Of a stretch of 64,000 nucleotides of DNA, positions 52,108 through 60,981 are shown piece by piece; position 1 is the first letter of the stretch; the number at the start of each line of letters is the position of its first letter. A program made the position numbers and the translations under genes. The DNA lies in assembly GCF_003014735.1 (NCBI RefSeq), contig NZ_PYAX01000007.1, positions 310,001 to 374,000 of the forward strand. The letters run 5' to 3'. The notes beneath the pieces were generated by a model that saw nothing but the letters and a program-made list of their open reading frames with translations, did no database searches and was not told the origin of the DNA. The stretch comes from Saccharothrix carnea (GTDB lineage: Bacteria > Actinomycetota > Actinomycetes > Mycobacteriales > Pseudonocardiaceae).

Positions 52108-53046
52108 ATGACAGCGGTCCTCAGCACGGCGGCGGTGGTCGTGGCGCTCCTGCTCGCGGGCGCGCTCGTGTTCCTGTGGCGGCTCTACCAGGACAGCGTG
52201 CGGCGCACCGACGCCGCGCTGGCCGCGGTGGCAGCCGAACGGGAACGCGGCGACGCGCAGTGGGCGGCGTTGCAGCGCTACGAGGTGGCGTTCTCCTCGG
52301 TCAGCGGACGCGGCGAGCTCGGCGAGAAGGTGCTGGTGGAGACGGCGCGGGTGCTCGGCCTGCGTGAAGGCATCCACTTCGACCTGCAGGTGGACGTCGC
52401 CGGCGGCGGGTCGGTGCGGCCAGACCTGGTGCTCAACGTCGGCGGCGGGCGGCGGGTGCCGGTGGACGCGAAGATGAGCATGGCGACGTGGGCCGAGGCG
52501 GTGGAGACCGACAACGCGGCGGAGCGGGTGGACGCGTTGCGCGTGCACGTGCGCAACATCCGGGCGCGTGCCGCGGAGCTGGCCGGCAAGGGTTACCAGC
52601 GGTGGGCCGACGCCATCTACGGCACGATCATGTTCGTGCCGAACGACGGCGCGGTGGTTGCGGCCCTGGACACCGACCCCGAGCTGCTGCGGTGGCTGCT
52701 GGACCGGCGGGTGTTCCTGTGCGGGCCGACCGGGTTCGCGGTGATCGCGTCGGCGGCGATGTTCGCGGTGACCGACCGTGCGCTGGCCGACGACGTCGAG
52801 CAGGTCAGGGCCGCGGCGTCGCGCGCGCACCGGGCCGCGGACTCGGCCGTCGACGCGGTGAACCTGTCGAGCACGCACCTGCAGCGGTTCCTGTCCGCGC
52901 GGCGGCGCGAGCTGGACGCGTTGGAGGGATTCCGGGCGGCGGTCGAGCCGTTGAGCAACGCGTCGTCCGACGTCACACCCCTGCCGCTGGTGAGGCGGAC
53001 GGACGAGGCCGGCCCCGGTGCACCCTTGGACGCCCGGGAGGCGTAA
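52108..53046 (+). CDS. rmuC: RmuC-family DNA recombination protein
   Basis: A 312-residue short RmuC. An N-terminal membrane helix (about residues 5-24) and a coiled-coil segment are followed by the RmuC core with the restriction-like motif Val-Arg-Pro-Asp-Leu-Val-Leu-Asn and Val-Pro-Val-Asp-Ala-Lys-Met-Ser (about 106-126), then Phe-Val-Pro-Asn-Asp and Val-Ile-Ala-Ser-Ala-Ala-Met. RmuC limits DNA inversions at repeats. It is shorter than the E. coli protein because the coiled coil is reduced. Divergent from sbcCD, so three end-processing genes stand together. Confidence 0.88.
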   Translation: MTAVLSTAAVVVALLLAGALVFLWRLYQDSVRRTDAALAAVAAERERGDAQWAALQRYEVAFSSVSGRGELGEKVLVETARVLGLREGIHFDLQVDVAGGGSVRPDLVLNVGGGRRVPVDAKMSMATWAEAVETDNAAERVDALRVHVRNIRARAAELAGKGYQRWADAIYGTIMFVPNDGAVVAALDTDPELLRWLLDRRVFLCGPTGFAVIASAAMFAVTDRALADDVEQVRAAASRAHRAADSAVDAVNLSSTHLQRFLSARRRELDALEGFRAAVEPLSNASSDVTPLPLVRRTDEAGPGAPLDAREA

Positions 53047-53083
53047 TAGAGTGTGTCGGGACTGAGCCGAACGAGGAGTGTGC

Positions 53084-53851
53084 GTGACCGCTGCAATGCG
53101 TGACGACTCGCGCAGCGAGCCGGAGGACGACGAGTACAGCGCCGTCCGCTGGAACGACCGCGCCATGTTCGGCAGCTTCCGGGGTCTGCCCTGGTGGGCG
53201 GCTGTGCTCGGGACGTTCGTGGTAGCCGTCGTGGGGACGTTCGTCGACGTCAACTCGGCCGCGAAGACCGTCGGCTGGGTGTTCGCCATCACGTTCTTCG
53301 TGGGCTGCGTGGGCGCGGTGGTGTTCGTCGAGCGGCGCTCGATGTTCGGCCCGATCGTCCAGCCGCCGCTGGTGCTGGCGATCGTCGTGCCGATCCTGGT
53401 GGTGATGACGCAGGGCATGCCCAGCACCGGCGGGCTGGCCTCGATCGGTCTCACGCTGGGCAAGCCGCTGATCGACGGTTTCCCGGCGATGGCGATCACG
53501 ACGGCGTGCACGGTGATCATCGGCATCGTGCGCGTGTCGACCCAGAAGGACCCGAACCGGCTGACCAAGGACGAGAAGCGCGAGGCCCGCCGCAAACCGG
53601 ACCAACCCCGCCGCCCCGACCGCGCCGCCGACCGCGCCGACCAGCCCCAGCCCGACGACCGCCCCCGCAAGCGCCCCCGCTCGGACCGCTCCGACCCCCC
53701 GTCCGACCGCCGCCGCCCGGGCCCGACCGCCGACGAGGACCGCCCCAAGCGCCCCCGCCCCCCGGCCGGCACCCCGGACCGCCCCCGCCGTCCCGCCCCA
53801 CCTCGCGAAGGCGGCCGCCCACCCCGCCGCCGTCCACGCGACGACGACTGA
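53084..53851 (+). CDS. DUF6542 membrane protein with charged tail
   Basis: A 255-residue protein. Residues about 33-150 have four predicted membrane helices (Leu-Pro-Trp-Trp-Ala-Ala-Val-Leu-Gly-Thr at the first), the DUF6542 pattern. From about residue 165 a Pro/Arg/Asp-rich, disordered tail follows, ending Arg-Pro-Arg-Asp-Asp-Asp. DUF6542 genes lie near the xse/ychF genes in many actinomycetes. GTG 53084 has GAGGAG 5 nt upstream. Function unknown; the basic-acidic tail suggests a cytoplasmic interaction surface. Confidence 0.82.
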   Translation: MTAAMRDDSRSEPEDDEYSAVRWNDRAMFGSFRGLPWWAAVLGTFVVAVVGTFVDVNSAAKTVGWVFAITFFVGCVGAVVFVERRSMFGPIVQPPLVLAIVVPILVVMTQGMPSTGGLASIGLTLGKPLIDGFPAMAITTACTVIIGIVRVSTQKDPNRLTKDEKREARRKPDQPRRPDRAADRADQPQPDDRPRKRPRSDRSDPPSDRRRPGPTADEDRPKRPRPPAGTPDRPRRPAPPREGGRPPRRRPRDDD

Positions 53852-53888
53852 TCGCCGAACGGAGCCGCGTCGGGCTGCGTGCGGCACG

Positions 53889-54386
53889 TCAGGACTCGTG
53901 GGCCAGCAGCCACCGCTTCACGTCGGCCCCCCAGCGGAAGTTGCCGATGGCGCCGCCCGTGCGGATCACCCGGTGGCACGGCACGAACAAGGTCGCCGCG
54001 TTGCGGGCGCACGCGGTGGCGGCGGCGCGGATGGCGGACGGTCGACCGGACAGGGCGGCGTGGTCGGCGTAGCTGACCGGCTCGCCCGCCGGGACGGTGC
54101 GCAGCGCCTCCCACGCCCGCTCCATGAACTCGCCGCCGCGCTGGCGGACCGGGATGCCGGTGATCGCGTCCACGTCACCGGCGTGGTAGGCGCGGACGGC
54201 CCTGGTCACGGCGCCCAGGTCACGGTGGTGCGCGAGGGTCTTCGGCCGCAGTGACGGCGACACCTGCGGGAGCAGGTCGTCCACGTCGGCGGTCCACCCG
54301 CTGGCCAGGACGGCGCCGTCCATGGCGACGACGGCGGTGAAAGGGCTGATCGGGGTGTCGATGGTCGACACGTGGCCGGTGCTCAC
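53889..54386 (-). CDS. ogt: Methylated-DNA-protein cysteine methyltransferase
   Basis: A 165-residue O6-alkylguanine-DNA alkyltransferase. The acceptor Cys is in Phe-Val-Pro-Cys-His-Arg-Val-Ile (about 138). Before it stand the helix-turn-helix with Pro-Ser-Ala-Ile-Arg-Ala-Ala-Ala and the Arg finger region, and after it Gly-Asn-Phe-Arg-Trp-Gly. It moves the alkyl group from guanine to itself in a suicide reaction. GTG 54386 with GAGGA 4 nt upstream overlaps the stop of the Ada-AlkA gene, forming a two-gene alkylation-repair operon. Confidence 0.93.
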   Translation of the reverse strand: MSTGHVSTIDTPISPFTAVVAMDGAVLASGWTADVDDLLPQVSPSLRPKTLAHHRDLGAVTRAVRAYHAGDVDAITGIPVRQRGGEFMERAWEALRTVPAGEPVSYADHAALSGRPSAIRAAATACARNAATLFVPCHRVIRTGGAIGNFRWGADVKRWLLAHES

Positions 54387-55651
54387 GCGGTCCTCCTCAA
54401 GTGCATCGCGGCGTACGAGCGCCACGGGCGCCACGCGATGTTGTCGCTGGTCAAAGGGATGTCAGGGGCGCCGAGCACGCGCATCACCACGTACGAGGCG
54501 ACCTGCGGGCCGATGCCGGGGAACGCCGACAGCTCGGCGTGCAGCTCGTCCGCGTCACGGCCGACGTCGACCCGCAGCGTGCCGTCCGCCAAGGCCCGCG
54601 CCACCGGCGAGTCGATCGCGGACGGCGCCGGGTACAGGTGCGTCACCGGCCCGTCAGGCTGCTCCAACGGCTCGCCCGGCGCGTCGTGGCCGAGTGCCCT
54701 GAGCAGGGTTTCCGCGCCGTCGACGCTGCCCGGCAGCCGCACGCCCGGCCGGGCCAGGACAGACGGGCGCAACGCCGGGTCGGAGGCCAGGAAGTCGTCC
54801 ACGGCCACCGGGTCGGCGTCCAGGTCCAGCAGCCGCCGCACCCGGCTCACCGCGCTGCCCAGGTCACGCAGGTCGGTCAGCCGCAGCGAGCACGACACGT
54901 ACCCCGTCGCCGGTTCCAGCAGCACGGTCGCCTGGCCGTGCGGCAGCCGCAGCGACCGGGCGTAGCCGTGGTCCGTCACGTGCTCCACGCCCGGGACCGC
55001 GTGCGCCCGGAAGTACGCCAGCAGGCCCGCCGCGTCGAACGGCGGCCGGTACGGCAGGCGCAGCGTGATGCGTCCCGCCGTGGTGGTCGCCGAACGGGTC
55101 GAGCGCATCGCCGAGGGCGTGGCCGCGAACACCGCCCGGATCGTGTCGTTGAACTGCCGCACGCTGGCGAAACCCGCCGCGAACGCGATGTCGGCGAACG
55201 ACAGGTCCGTCGTTTCGATCAGCAACCTCGCGGAATGCGCGCGGTGGGCACGGGCCAGCGCCAGCGGTCCGGCGCCCAGTTCGGCGGTCAGCACGCGGGT
55301 CAGGTGGCGTTCCGAGTAGCCGAGCCGTGCCGCCAGGCCCGGCACGCCCTCCCGTTCCACCACGCCGTCCGAGATCAGGCGCATGGCGCGGGCGGCCAGG
55401 TCGGCGCGGAGGTTCCACTCCGGCGAGCCGGGCACGGCGTCGGGCAGGCAGCGCCGGCACGCCCGGTAGCCGGCGGACTGGGCGGCCGCCGCGGTCGGGT
55501 AGAACTCGGCGTTGCGGCGCTTCGGCGTCACCGCGGGGCAGGACGGCCGGCAGTAGATGCGGGTCGTGCGCACCGCGAGGATGAAGCACCCGTCGAACCG
55601 GGCGTCGCGGGCGGCGACGGCCCGGTAGGCGCGTTCGTCGTCGAGGAGCAT
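54383..55651 (-). CDS. Ada-type regulator fused to AlkA glycosylase (shortened C-terminus)
   Basis: A 422-residue fusion. The N-terminal Ada domain has four zinc Cys (Phe-Asp-Gly-Cys, Tyr-Cys-Arg-Pro-Ser-Cys, Arg-Arg-Cys at about 22-70), which sense methyl phosphotriesters. An AraC helix-turn-helix follows (about 85-180). The rest is AlkA: N-terminal domain and HhH motif Phe-Pro-Gly-Ile-Gly-Pro-Gln-Val-Ala-Ser-Tyr (about 378). After Asp-Ile-Pro-Leu-Thr-Ser-Asp the protein jumps to Trp-Arg-Pro-Trp-Arg-Ser-Tyr-Ala, so about 20 residues usually present after the catalytic Asp seem deleted. ATG 55651. Glycosylase activity is therefore uncertain; the regulator part looks intact. Confidence 0.87.
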   Translation of the reverse strand: MLLDDERAYRAVAARDARFDGCFILAVRTTRIYCRPSCPAVTPKRRNAEFYPTAAAAQSAGYRACRRCLPDAVPGSPEWNLRADLAARAMRLISDGVVEREGVPGLAARLGYSERHLTRVLTAELGAGPLALARAHRAHSARLLIETTDLSFADIAFAAGFASVRQFNDTIRAVFAATPSAMRSTRSATTTAGRITLRLPYRPPFDAAGLLAYFRAHAVPGVEHVTDHGYARSLRLPHGQATVLLEPATGYVSCSLRLTDLRDLGSAVSRVRRLLDLDADPVAVDDFLASDPALRPSVLARPGVRLPGSVDGAETLLRALGHDAPGEPLEQPDGPVTHLYPAPSAIDSPVARALADGTLRVDVGRDADELHAELSAFPGIGPQVASYVVMRVLGAPDIPLTSDNIAWRPWRSYAAMHLRRTA

Positions 55652-55731
55652 GGCGTCCACTCTGCCAGCGCGAACACGTCCGGTCTCGCGGGAATCGGAC
55701 ACGGCGTTGGGGGCGCGTAGACTCACCCACC

Positions 55732-56811
<1,080 letters not shown>

Positions 56812-56814
56812 TCT

Positions 56815-56833
56815 TGCTACCACTTTGGTAGCA
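56815..56833. promoter_or_regulatory. Operator-like palindrome of the toxin-antitoxin operon
   Basis: TGCTACCA-CTT-TGGTAGCA, perfect 8-bp arms with a 3-nt centre, immediately before the antitoxin gene. TAGCAT (56829-56834) overlaps it and could be a -10 box for a leaderless transcript starting at ATG 56842. RHH antitoxins usually bind such sites. Confidence 0.65.
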
Positions 56834-56841
56834 TGGTCGGC

Positions 56842-57045
56842 ATGGCGATGACGTTGCGGCTGACCGACGAGCAGGAGCGCGCGCTCGCCCTGCTCGCGGA
56901 GGTCGACGGGGTGAGCAAGCACGAGGCCGCGGTGCGTGCGATCACCGACGTCGCCGCACGGCGGGTCAAGGAGGACCGCGTCCGCGCGCTCTCCCGTGAC
57001 GGCCGGGAGCGGTACGCGGCGTTGCTCGACCGGCTCGCGCAGTGA
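56842..57045 (+). CDS. Ribbon-helix-helix antitoxin
   Basis: A 67-residue CopG-like protein: beta strand Met-Thr-Leu-Arg-Leu-Thr, helix Glu-Gln-Glu-Arg-Ala-Leu-Ala-Leu-Leu, turn Gly-Val-Ser-Lys-His-Glu-Ala, helix 2, then a charged tail that would wrap the toxin. The start is uncertain (ATG 56833, 56842 or 56848); 56842 is preferred because the palindromic operator ends at 56833 and no ribosome site precedes any of them. The stop overlaps the toxin start. Confidence 0.82.
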   Translation: MAMTLRLTDEQERALALLAEVDGVSKHEAAVRAITDVAARRVKEDRVRALSRDGRERYAALLDRLAQ

Positions 57046-57428
57046 ACCCGGAGTACTTGACGCTGGAGGACCTGCTGGCGCTCGCCGACGACCTCGGCGT
57101 GCCCAAGGTGCGTGACCTGGGACTGCTGGACTCGGCCGCGCATCGGCCCCGGTCGTCGTTGATGGGGCAGGACGCCTACGGCAGCCTGGACGAGAAGGCC
57201 GCCGTGCTGATGGAGTCGATCCTGCGCAACCACCCGCTGGTCGACGGGAACAAGCGGCTGGGGTGGATGTCCGCGTTCGTCTTCTACGGGTTGAACGGGT
57301 TCGACCTGGACGCGCCCGAGGACGACGCGTACGACTTGGTGATCGCGCTGGCCACCGGCGCGATCCACTACGCGGAGGCGGCGGAGCGGCTGGGCAGCTG
57401 GACCCGCCCGATCACTGACGCGGGATGA
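57042..57428 (+). CDS. doc: Fic/Doc-family toxin
   Basis: A 128-residue death-on-curing type toxin. The Fic motif reads Asn-His-Pro-Leu-Val-Asp-Gly-Asn-Lys-Arg (about 66-75), with Leu where Phe is usual. Phage P1 Doc has Ala in place of the Gly and phosphorylates EF-Tu; with Gly, this variant could be either kinase-like or AMP-transferring. The short size and helical layout match Doc. GTG 57042 overlaps the antitoxin stop. The last 17 bp overlap the convergent Uma2 gene. Confidence 0.88.
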   Translation: MNPEYLTLEDLLALADDLGVPKVRDLGLLDSAAHRPRSSLMGQDAYGSLDEKAAVLMESILRNHPLVDGNKRLGWMSAFVFYGLNGFDLDAPEDDAYDLVIALATGAIHYAEAAERLGSWTRPITDAG

Positions 57429-57987
57429 GCTCGGCGAGGTCGATGTCGATCTCGAACGGCACGGTGACGTTCAGCGAGTCGCGGAAGATGCCCGTGGCGA
57501 CGTAAGCCTTGGACGGCTCGTCCAGCTCGTAGACGTGCACGACGGGGCCGACGGCCCCGTCATCGACCAGCCAATAGTGCTGGATCCTCGCAGCGGCGTA
57601 CTTGCGGAGCTTGACCGTGCGGTCGCGGAACGCGGATTCGCGTGAGACGACTTCGGCCACCAGCGGAACGTCGCCCGGCTCGAACCACGTCTGGTCCGGG
57701 TCGAAGGGGGCCGACGTCACGATGATGTCGGCTTCGGGGCGGTTGCGGGCGTCGAGTCGGATGGTCATGCCCTGCACCACGTCGACGCCGTCAGGCGCCT
57801 GGTCGTCGACGGCGCGGGCGAGATCGGTGCGGACGCGGTTGTGCCACAACCGCTGCGGGAACATCCGGAAGACGAGTGCTCCGTCGATCAGCTCCGTGTG
57901 GCGGGGCGCGTCGATCAGCTGATCCAGGTCCTCCGCGAACCAACCTTCCTCGCGTGGCGGGCACATCCAGTCAGGCAAGCCGTCCAT
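57412..57987 (-). CDS. Uma2 (DUF820) family endonuclease-like protein
   Basis: A 191-residue PD-(D/E)XK-fold protein of Uma2 type: Pro-Glu-Ala-Asp-Ile-Ile-Val (about 89), Pro-Leu-Val-Ala-Glu-Val-Val-Ser (about 108), Lys-Leu-Arg-Lys-Tyr (about 125) and Tyr-Trp-Leu-Val-Asp (about 137). The family is spread in cyanobacteria and actinobacteria, often in many copies; its cellular role is not known. ATG 57987. It faces the Doc toxin and overlaps its end, which may be chance. Confidence 0.88.
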   Translation of the reverse strand: MDGLPDWMCPPREEGWFAEDLDQLIDAPRHTELIDGALVFRMFPQRLWHNRVRTDLARAVDDQAPDGVDVVQGMTIRLDARNRPEADIIVTSAPFDPDQTWFEPGDVPLVAEVVSRESAFRDRTVKLRKYAAARIQHYWLVDDGAVGPVVHVYELDEPSKAYVATGIFRDSLNVTVPFEIDIDLAELIPRQ

Positions 57988-58076
57988 GGCTCGCGAACGC
58001 TAGTGGCGGGAGTGTCGCCCGGGTAGTCGCACGATGGCGTGGGCGGTGGGTGGTTGTGGGCCGGTGGTCCCTGGAC

Positions 58077-58117
58077 GTACCTCGGGGCGGTGCGTTGGGC
58101 GCACCGCCCCGAGGTAC
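58077..58117 (-). terminator. Long perfect hairpin terminator after the 34-residue gene
   Basis: 18-bp perfect stem (58077-58094 with 58100-58117) and 5-nt loop, 13 bp after the small gene's stop. The longest perfect hairpin I found in the window. Confidence 0.85.
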
Positions 58118-58130
58118 TGTGCTGCAGGCG

Positions 58131-58235
58131 TCAGCGCACCTGGTTGCGGCTGTGGCGGGCCAGGGCGAAGACGCCCCCCGCGGTGGCCAGCATGCCCAGT
58201 GCCGAGACGGTGAACACGACGATGTCGGTGGTCAT
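58131..58235 (-). CDS. 34-residue single-span membrane peptide
   Basis: A very short gene supported by a GGGGAA ribosome site about 8 nt before ATG 58235, and by the strong terminator directly after it. The peptide has one membrane helix (residues about 4-26, Val-Val-Phe-Thr-Val-Ser-Ala-Leu-Gly-Met) and a basic tail Arg-His-Ser-Arg-Asn-Gln-Val-Arg, so the C-terminus should be cytoplasmic. It could be a small membrane-protein partner or a hydrophobic toxin. Not recognised as a family. Confidence 0.6.
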   Translation of the reverse strand: MTTDIVVFTVSALGMLATAGGVFALARHSRNQVR

Positions 58236-58339
58236 GCGTAGATTCCCCTTGCGTTGATCTCCCACTCGTCTTGACGTCCGGGTACCCGGTTTCGTGGCCC
58301 GACAGTCGTGTAATTCACACGATCGTGGAGGTAAGGGCA

Positions 58340-59560
58340 GTGGGACTGCGCACACTTGAAGGTCGGGTGCTGGCCATCGCGCCCTGGATCCTGGGCGCGT
58401 CCCTGCTCGGGCACCTGGCGATGGTGGCGTTCCAGACGAAGATGACCATGGTGGACCTGATGGTCTACCGGAACGCCTCACCCGAGCTGTTCACCGGCCT
58501 GCTCTACGAGTGGCGGCTGAAGGAGTTCTCCGACCAGTTCGCCCTGCCGTTCACCTACCCACCTTTCTCGGCACTGGTCTTCGTGCCGCTGTCGTGGGTG
58601 CCGTGGGGCGTCGCCCGCTGGGTCTGGCAGCTGGCCTGCCTGGCCTGCCTCTGGTTCGTCACCCGCAAGTCCCTCCAGCTCGTCGGCAGCAACGACCCGC
58701 GCCGCGCGATGCTGTGGACGGGCCTGTTCGTCTGGGTCGAGCCGGTGCGCACCACGCTCAACTACGGCCAGATCAACCTGGTCCTGGCGGCCCTGCTGCT
58801 CGGCACGATGGTCAGCGCCCGGAGCTGGAAGCAGGGCGCGGGCGTCGGGATCGCGGCCGGGTTGAAGCTCACGCCCGCCATCTCCGGCCTCTACTTCCTG
58901 CTCCACCGCCGGTACAAGGCGGCGGTGTGGTCGATCGCCGCGTTCTTCGGCACGGTCGCGGTGGCCTACGCGGTCTCGCCCCGCCTGTCGAACGAGTACT
59001 GGTTCCACCTGCTCGGTGACGCCTCCCGCGTCGGCCCGGTCGCCTCGGCGATCAACCAGTCGCTGCGCGGCGCGCTGTCCCGCACGGTCGGGTACGACAT
59101 CGGCACGGGGCCGCTGTTCATCGGCGCCGTGGTGGTCGCCGCCGTGCTGGCCGGGTTCGCGCTGCACGCGTCGCTGAAGGCCAAGGACACGTTGGCGATG
59201 ATCGTGGCGGTGCAGTTCCTCGGCCTGCTCGTCTCGCCGATCTCGTGGAGCCACCACTGGGTGTGGGCGGTGCCCGCGCTGATGTGGCTGGTCTACGCGG
59301 CCGAGCACCGGTTGGCGACCATCACGGCCACCGCGTGGATCGTGGCCATCGGCAGCTACCTGATCTCGTTCCTGCTCAAGGTGCAGCCGTCGATCTGGGT
59401 CATCCCGCGCCCGTGGCACCAGTCGGTGCTGGGCTGGGTCTACCCGGCGGTGGGCGTGCTCACGCTAGTCACGATCACGGTGGTGCTGCGGCAGCGCACG
59501 CGCGAGCGGTCACCGGCCGCGGAAGACGTCGAGCACCCCGTCGATCTCCTCCGCGAGTGA
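58340..59560 (+). CDS. GT87-type membrane mannosyltransferase (DUF2029)
   Basis: A 406-residue polytopic protein with about ten helices. Early acidic residues in the first loop (Thr-Met-Val-Asp-Leu-Met-Val-Tyr) match the GT-C active-site Asp. Pro-Phe-Thr-Tyr-Pro-Pro-Phe-Ser-Ala and Leu-Asn-Tyr-Gly-Gln-Ile-Asn are typical GT87 motifs, and Ser-Trp-Ser-His-His-Trp-Val-Trp is in a later loop. GT87 enzymes use polyprenyl-phosphate-mannose to add alpha-1,2-mannose to phosphatidylinositol mannosides or arabinomannan. GTG 58340 has GGAGG 8 nt upstream. Its last 51 bp overlap the convergent pterin dehydratase gene. Confidence 0.87.
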   Translation: MGLRTLEGRVLAIAPWILGASLLGHLAMVAFQTKMTMVDLMVYRNASPELFTGLLYEWRLKEFSDQFALPFTYPPFSALVFVPLSWVPWGVARWVWQLACLACLWFVTRKSLQLVGSNDPRRAMLWTGLFVWVEPVRTTLNYGQINLVLAALLLGTMVSARSWKQGAGVGIAAGLKLTPAISGLYFLLHRRYKAAVWSIAAFFGTVAVAYAVSPRLSNEYWFHLLGDASRVGPVASAINQSLRGALSRTVGYDIGTGPLFIGAVVVAAVLAGFALHASLKAKDTLAMIVAVQFLGLLVSPISWSHHWVWAVPALMWLVYAAEHRLATITATAWIVAIGSYLISFLLKVQPSIWVIPRPWHQSVLGWVYPAVGVLTLVTITVVLRQRTRERSPAAEDVEHPVDLLRE

Positions 59561-59809
59561 CACGTCCAGCGCCGTGATCCCGCCGCTGGAGTGCGTGCGG
59601 CAGCGGAACGTGAGCGTGCGCCAGCGGATGTCGATGTCGGGGTGGTGGTTGTCGTTCTCGGCGATCTCCGCGACCCGGTTCACCACCTGCAGCGCCTGGG
59701 CGAAGCTCTCCAGCTCCACCGTGCGCACCAGCGCGGCGTCCTGGGCCTGCCACGAGGGCAGCGAGGTCAGCGCGGCGGTCACCTGGTCGTCGGTCAGCAG
59801 CTCGGCCAT
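59510..59809 (-). CDS. 4a-Hydroxytetrahydrobiopterin dehydratase (PhhB/PCD family)
   Basis: A 99-residue protein of the pterin-4a-carbinolamine dehydratase fold. The signature is Glu-Asn-Asp-Asn-His-His-Pro-Asp-Ile (about 50-58) with the catalytic His pair, then Val-Arg-type strand Ile-Arg-Trp-Arg-Thr-Leu-Thr-Phe and Gly-Gly-Ile-Thr. It dehydrates carbinolamine pterin during pterin recycling; in bacteria without phenylalanine hydroxylase other roles are assumed. ATG 59809. Its 3' 51 bp are antisense to the end of the GT87 gene. Confidence 0.9.
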   Translation of the reverse strand: MAELLTDDQVTAALTSLPSWQAQDAALVRTVELESFAQALQVVNRVAEIAENDNHHPDIDIRWRTLTFRCRTHSSGGITALDVSLAEEIDGVLDVFRGR

Positions 59810-59851
59810 GGCCCCGATCGTCCCACCGCGCGGGGTAAGCTGCGCGTTCGC

Positions 59852-59941
59852 CACGGGAGTCCGGTGCTGCGCCGGGCTGAGAGGAAGGCGCGCGAGCCTT
59901 CGACCGTCCACACCTGATCCGGGTCATGCCGGTGTAGGGAG
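59852..59941 (+). ncRNA. TPP (THI-box) riboswitch
   Basis: Contains the conserved THI-box blocks in order: CGGGAGTCC near 59854, GCTGAGAGG near 59876, and CACCTGATCCGGGTCATGCC (59911-59930), then GGTGTAGGGA. The ribosome site of thiB (AGGGAG, 59936-59941) lies in the last helix strand, so thiamine diphosphate would block translation start. It controls the thiBPQ uptake genes. Confidence 0.95.
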
Positions 59942-59946
59942 AGATG

Positions 59947-60981
59947 ATGTTCCGACGAGTGCTGCCCGCCGTGACCGCGTTCGCGCTGCTCACGGCCTGT
60001 TCGGTGACCACGTCCGACGCGCCGCCGGCGGGGGAGCGGGTCGTCACGCTGGTGACGCACGACTCGTTCGCGCTCACCCCGGCGCTGCTGGAGCGGTTCA
60101 AGGCCGACACCGGCATCACGATCAAGCCGCTGGCGAGCGGTGACGCCGGTGAGATGACGAACAAGCTGGTCCTGACCAAGGACGCCCCGATCGGGGACGT
60201 CGCGTTCGGCGTGGACTCCACGTTCGCCTCCCGTGCCCTGAAGGAGGGGGTGTTCGCCGAGTACGCGAGCGCCGAGGCGACCAAGGGCGCGCAGCGCTAC
60301 CAGCTCGACCCGCCGAACCGGCTGCACGCCGTGGACGTCGGCGACGTGTGCCTGAACATCGACATCGCGGCGTTCGAGGACATCGGCGAGCCCAAGCAGT
60401 ACGCCGACCTGGCCGACCCGAAGTACAAGGACATGCTGGTGGTCGAGGACCCGGCGACGTCCTCGCCTGGCCTGGCGTTCCTGCTCGGCACGATCGCGCA
60501 GTTCGGCGAGCAGAACTGGACGGACTACTGGGGTCAGCTCAAGGCCAACGGCGTGAAGGTCGTCAGCGGCTGGGAGGAGGCCTACACCCAGGACTTCTCC
60601 GGTTCCAGCGGCAAGGGGCCGCGCCCGATCGTGGTGTCCTACGCCTCCTCGCCCTCGGCGGAGATCGGTGACGACGGCACGCCGCGCACCAAGGCGCTGC
60701 TGGACACGTGCTACCGGCAGGTCGAGTACGCGGGCGTGCTGAACGGCGCGAAGAACACCGAGGACGCGAAGAAGGTCGTGGACTTCCTGCTGGGCGAGCA
60801 GGTGCAGGCCGACGTGCCGGGCCAGATGTACGTCTACCCGTCACGCGAGGGTGTCGCGCTGCCCGAGGCGTGGACGAAGGCCGCGCCGCTGCCCGCCACC
60901 GCGCGGTCGCTGCCCGCCGCCGAGGTCGACGCGAACCGCGAGCGCTGGGTGCAGCAGTGGCGCACGTTGGTGCAGGGCTGA
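59947..60981 (+). CDS. thiB: Thiamine ABC transporter substrate-binding lipoprotein
   Basis: A 344-residue lipoprotein (lipobox Leu-Leu-Thr-Ala-Cys at about 14-18) of the TbpA/ThiB family: Val-Thr-His-Asp-Ser-Phe-Ala-Leu near the start of the mature part, Pro-Arg-Pro-Ile-Val-Val-Ser-Tyr-Ala-Ser-Ser-Pro in the second lobe, and Tyr-Val-Tyr-Pro-Ser-Arg near the end. It captures thiamine and its phosphates outside the membrane. Two ATG in tandem (59944, 59947); the second is better spaced from AGGGAG. Preceded by the TPP riboswitch, which confirms the substrate. Confidence 0.93.
   Translation: MFRRVLPAVTAFALLTACSVTTSDAPPAGERVVTLVTHDSFALTPALLERFKADTGITIKPLASGDAGEMTNKLVLTKDAPIGDVAFGVDSTFASRALKEGVFAEYASAEATKGAQRYQLDPPNRLHAVDVGDVCLNIDIAAFEDIGEPKQYADLADPKYKDMLVVEDPATSSPGLAFLLGTIAQFGEQNWTDYWGQLKANGVKVVSGWEEAYTQDFSGSSGKGPRPIVVSYASSPSAEIGDDGTPRTKALLDTCYRQVEYAGVLNGAKNTEDAKKVVDFLLGEQVQADVPGQMYVYPSREGVALPEAWTKAAPLPATARSLPAAEVDANRERWVQQWRTLVQG

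Noticed and set aside
52021-54114. Open frame of about 700 codons on the minus strand through rmuC and DUF6542
   Set aside because: Runs across several real genes and the Pro/Arg-rich tail; no motif.
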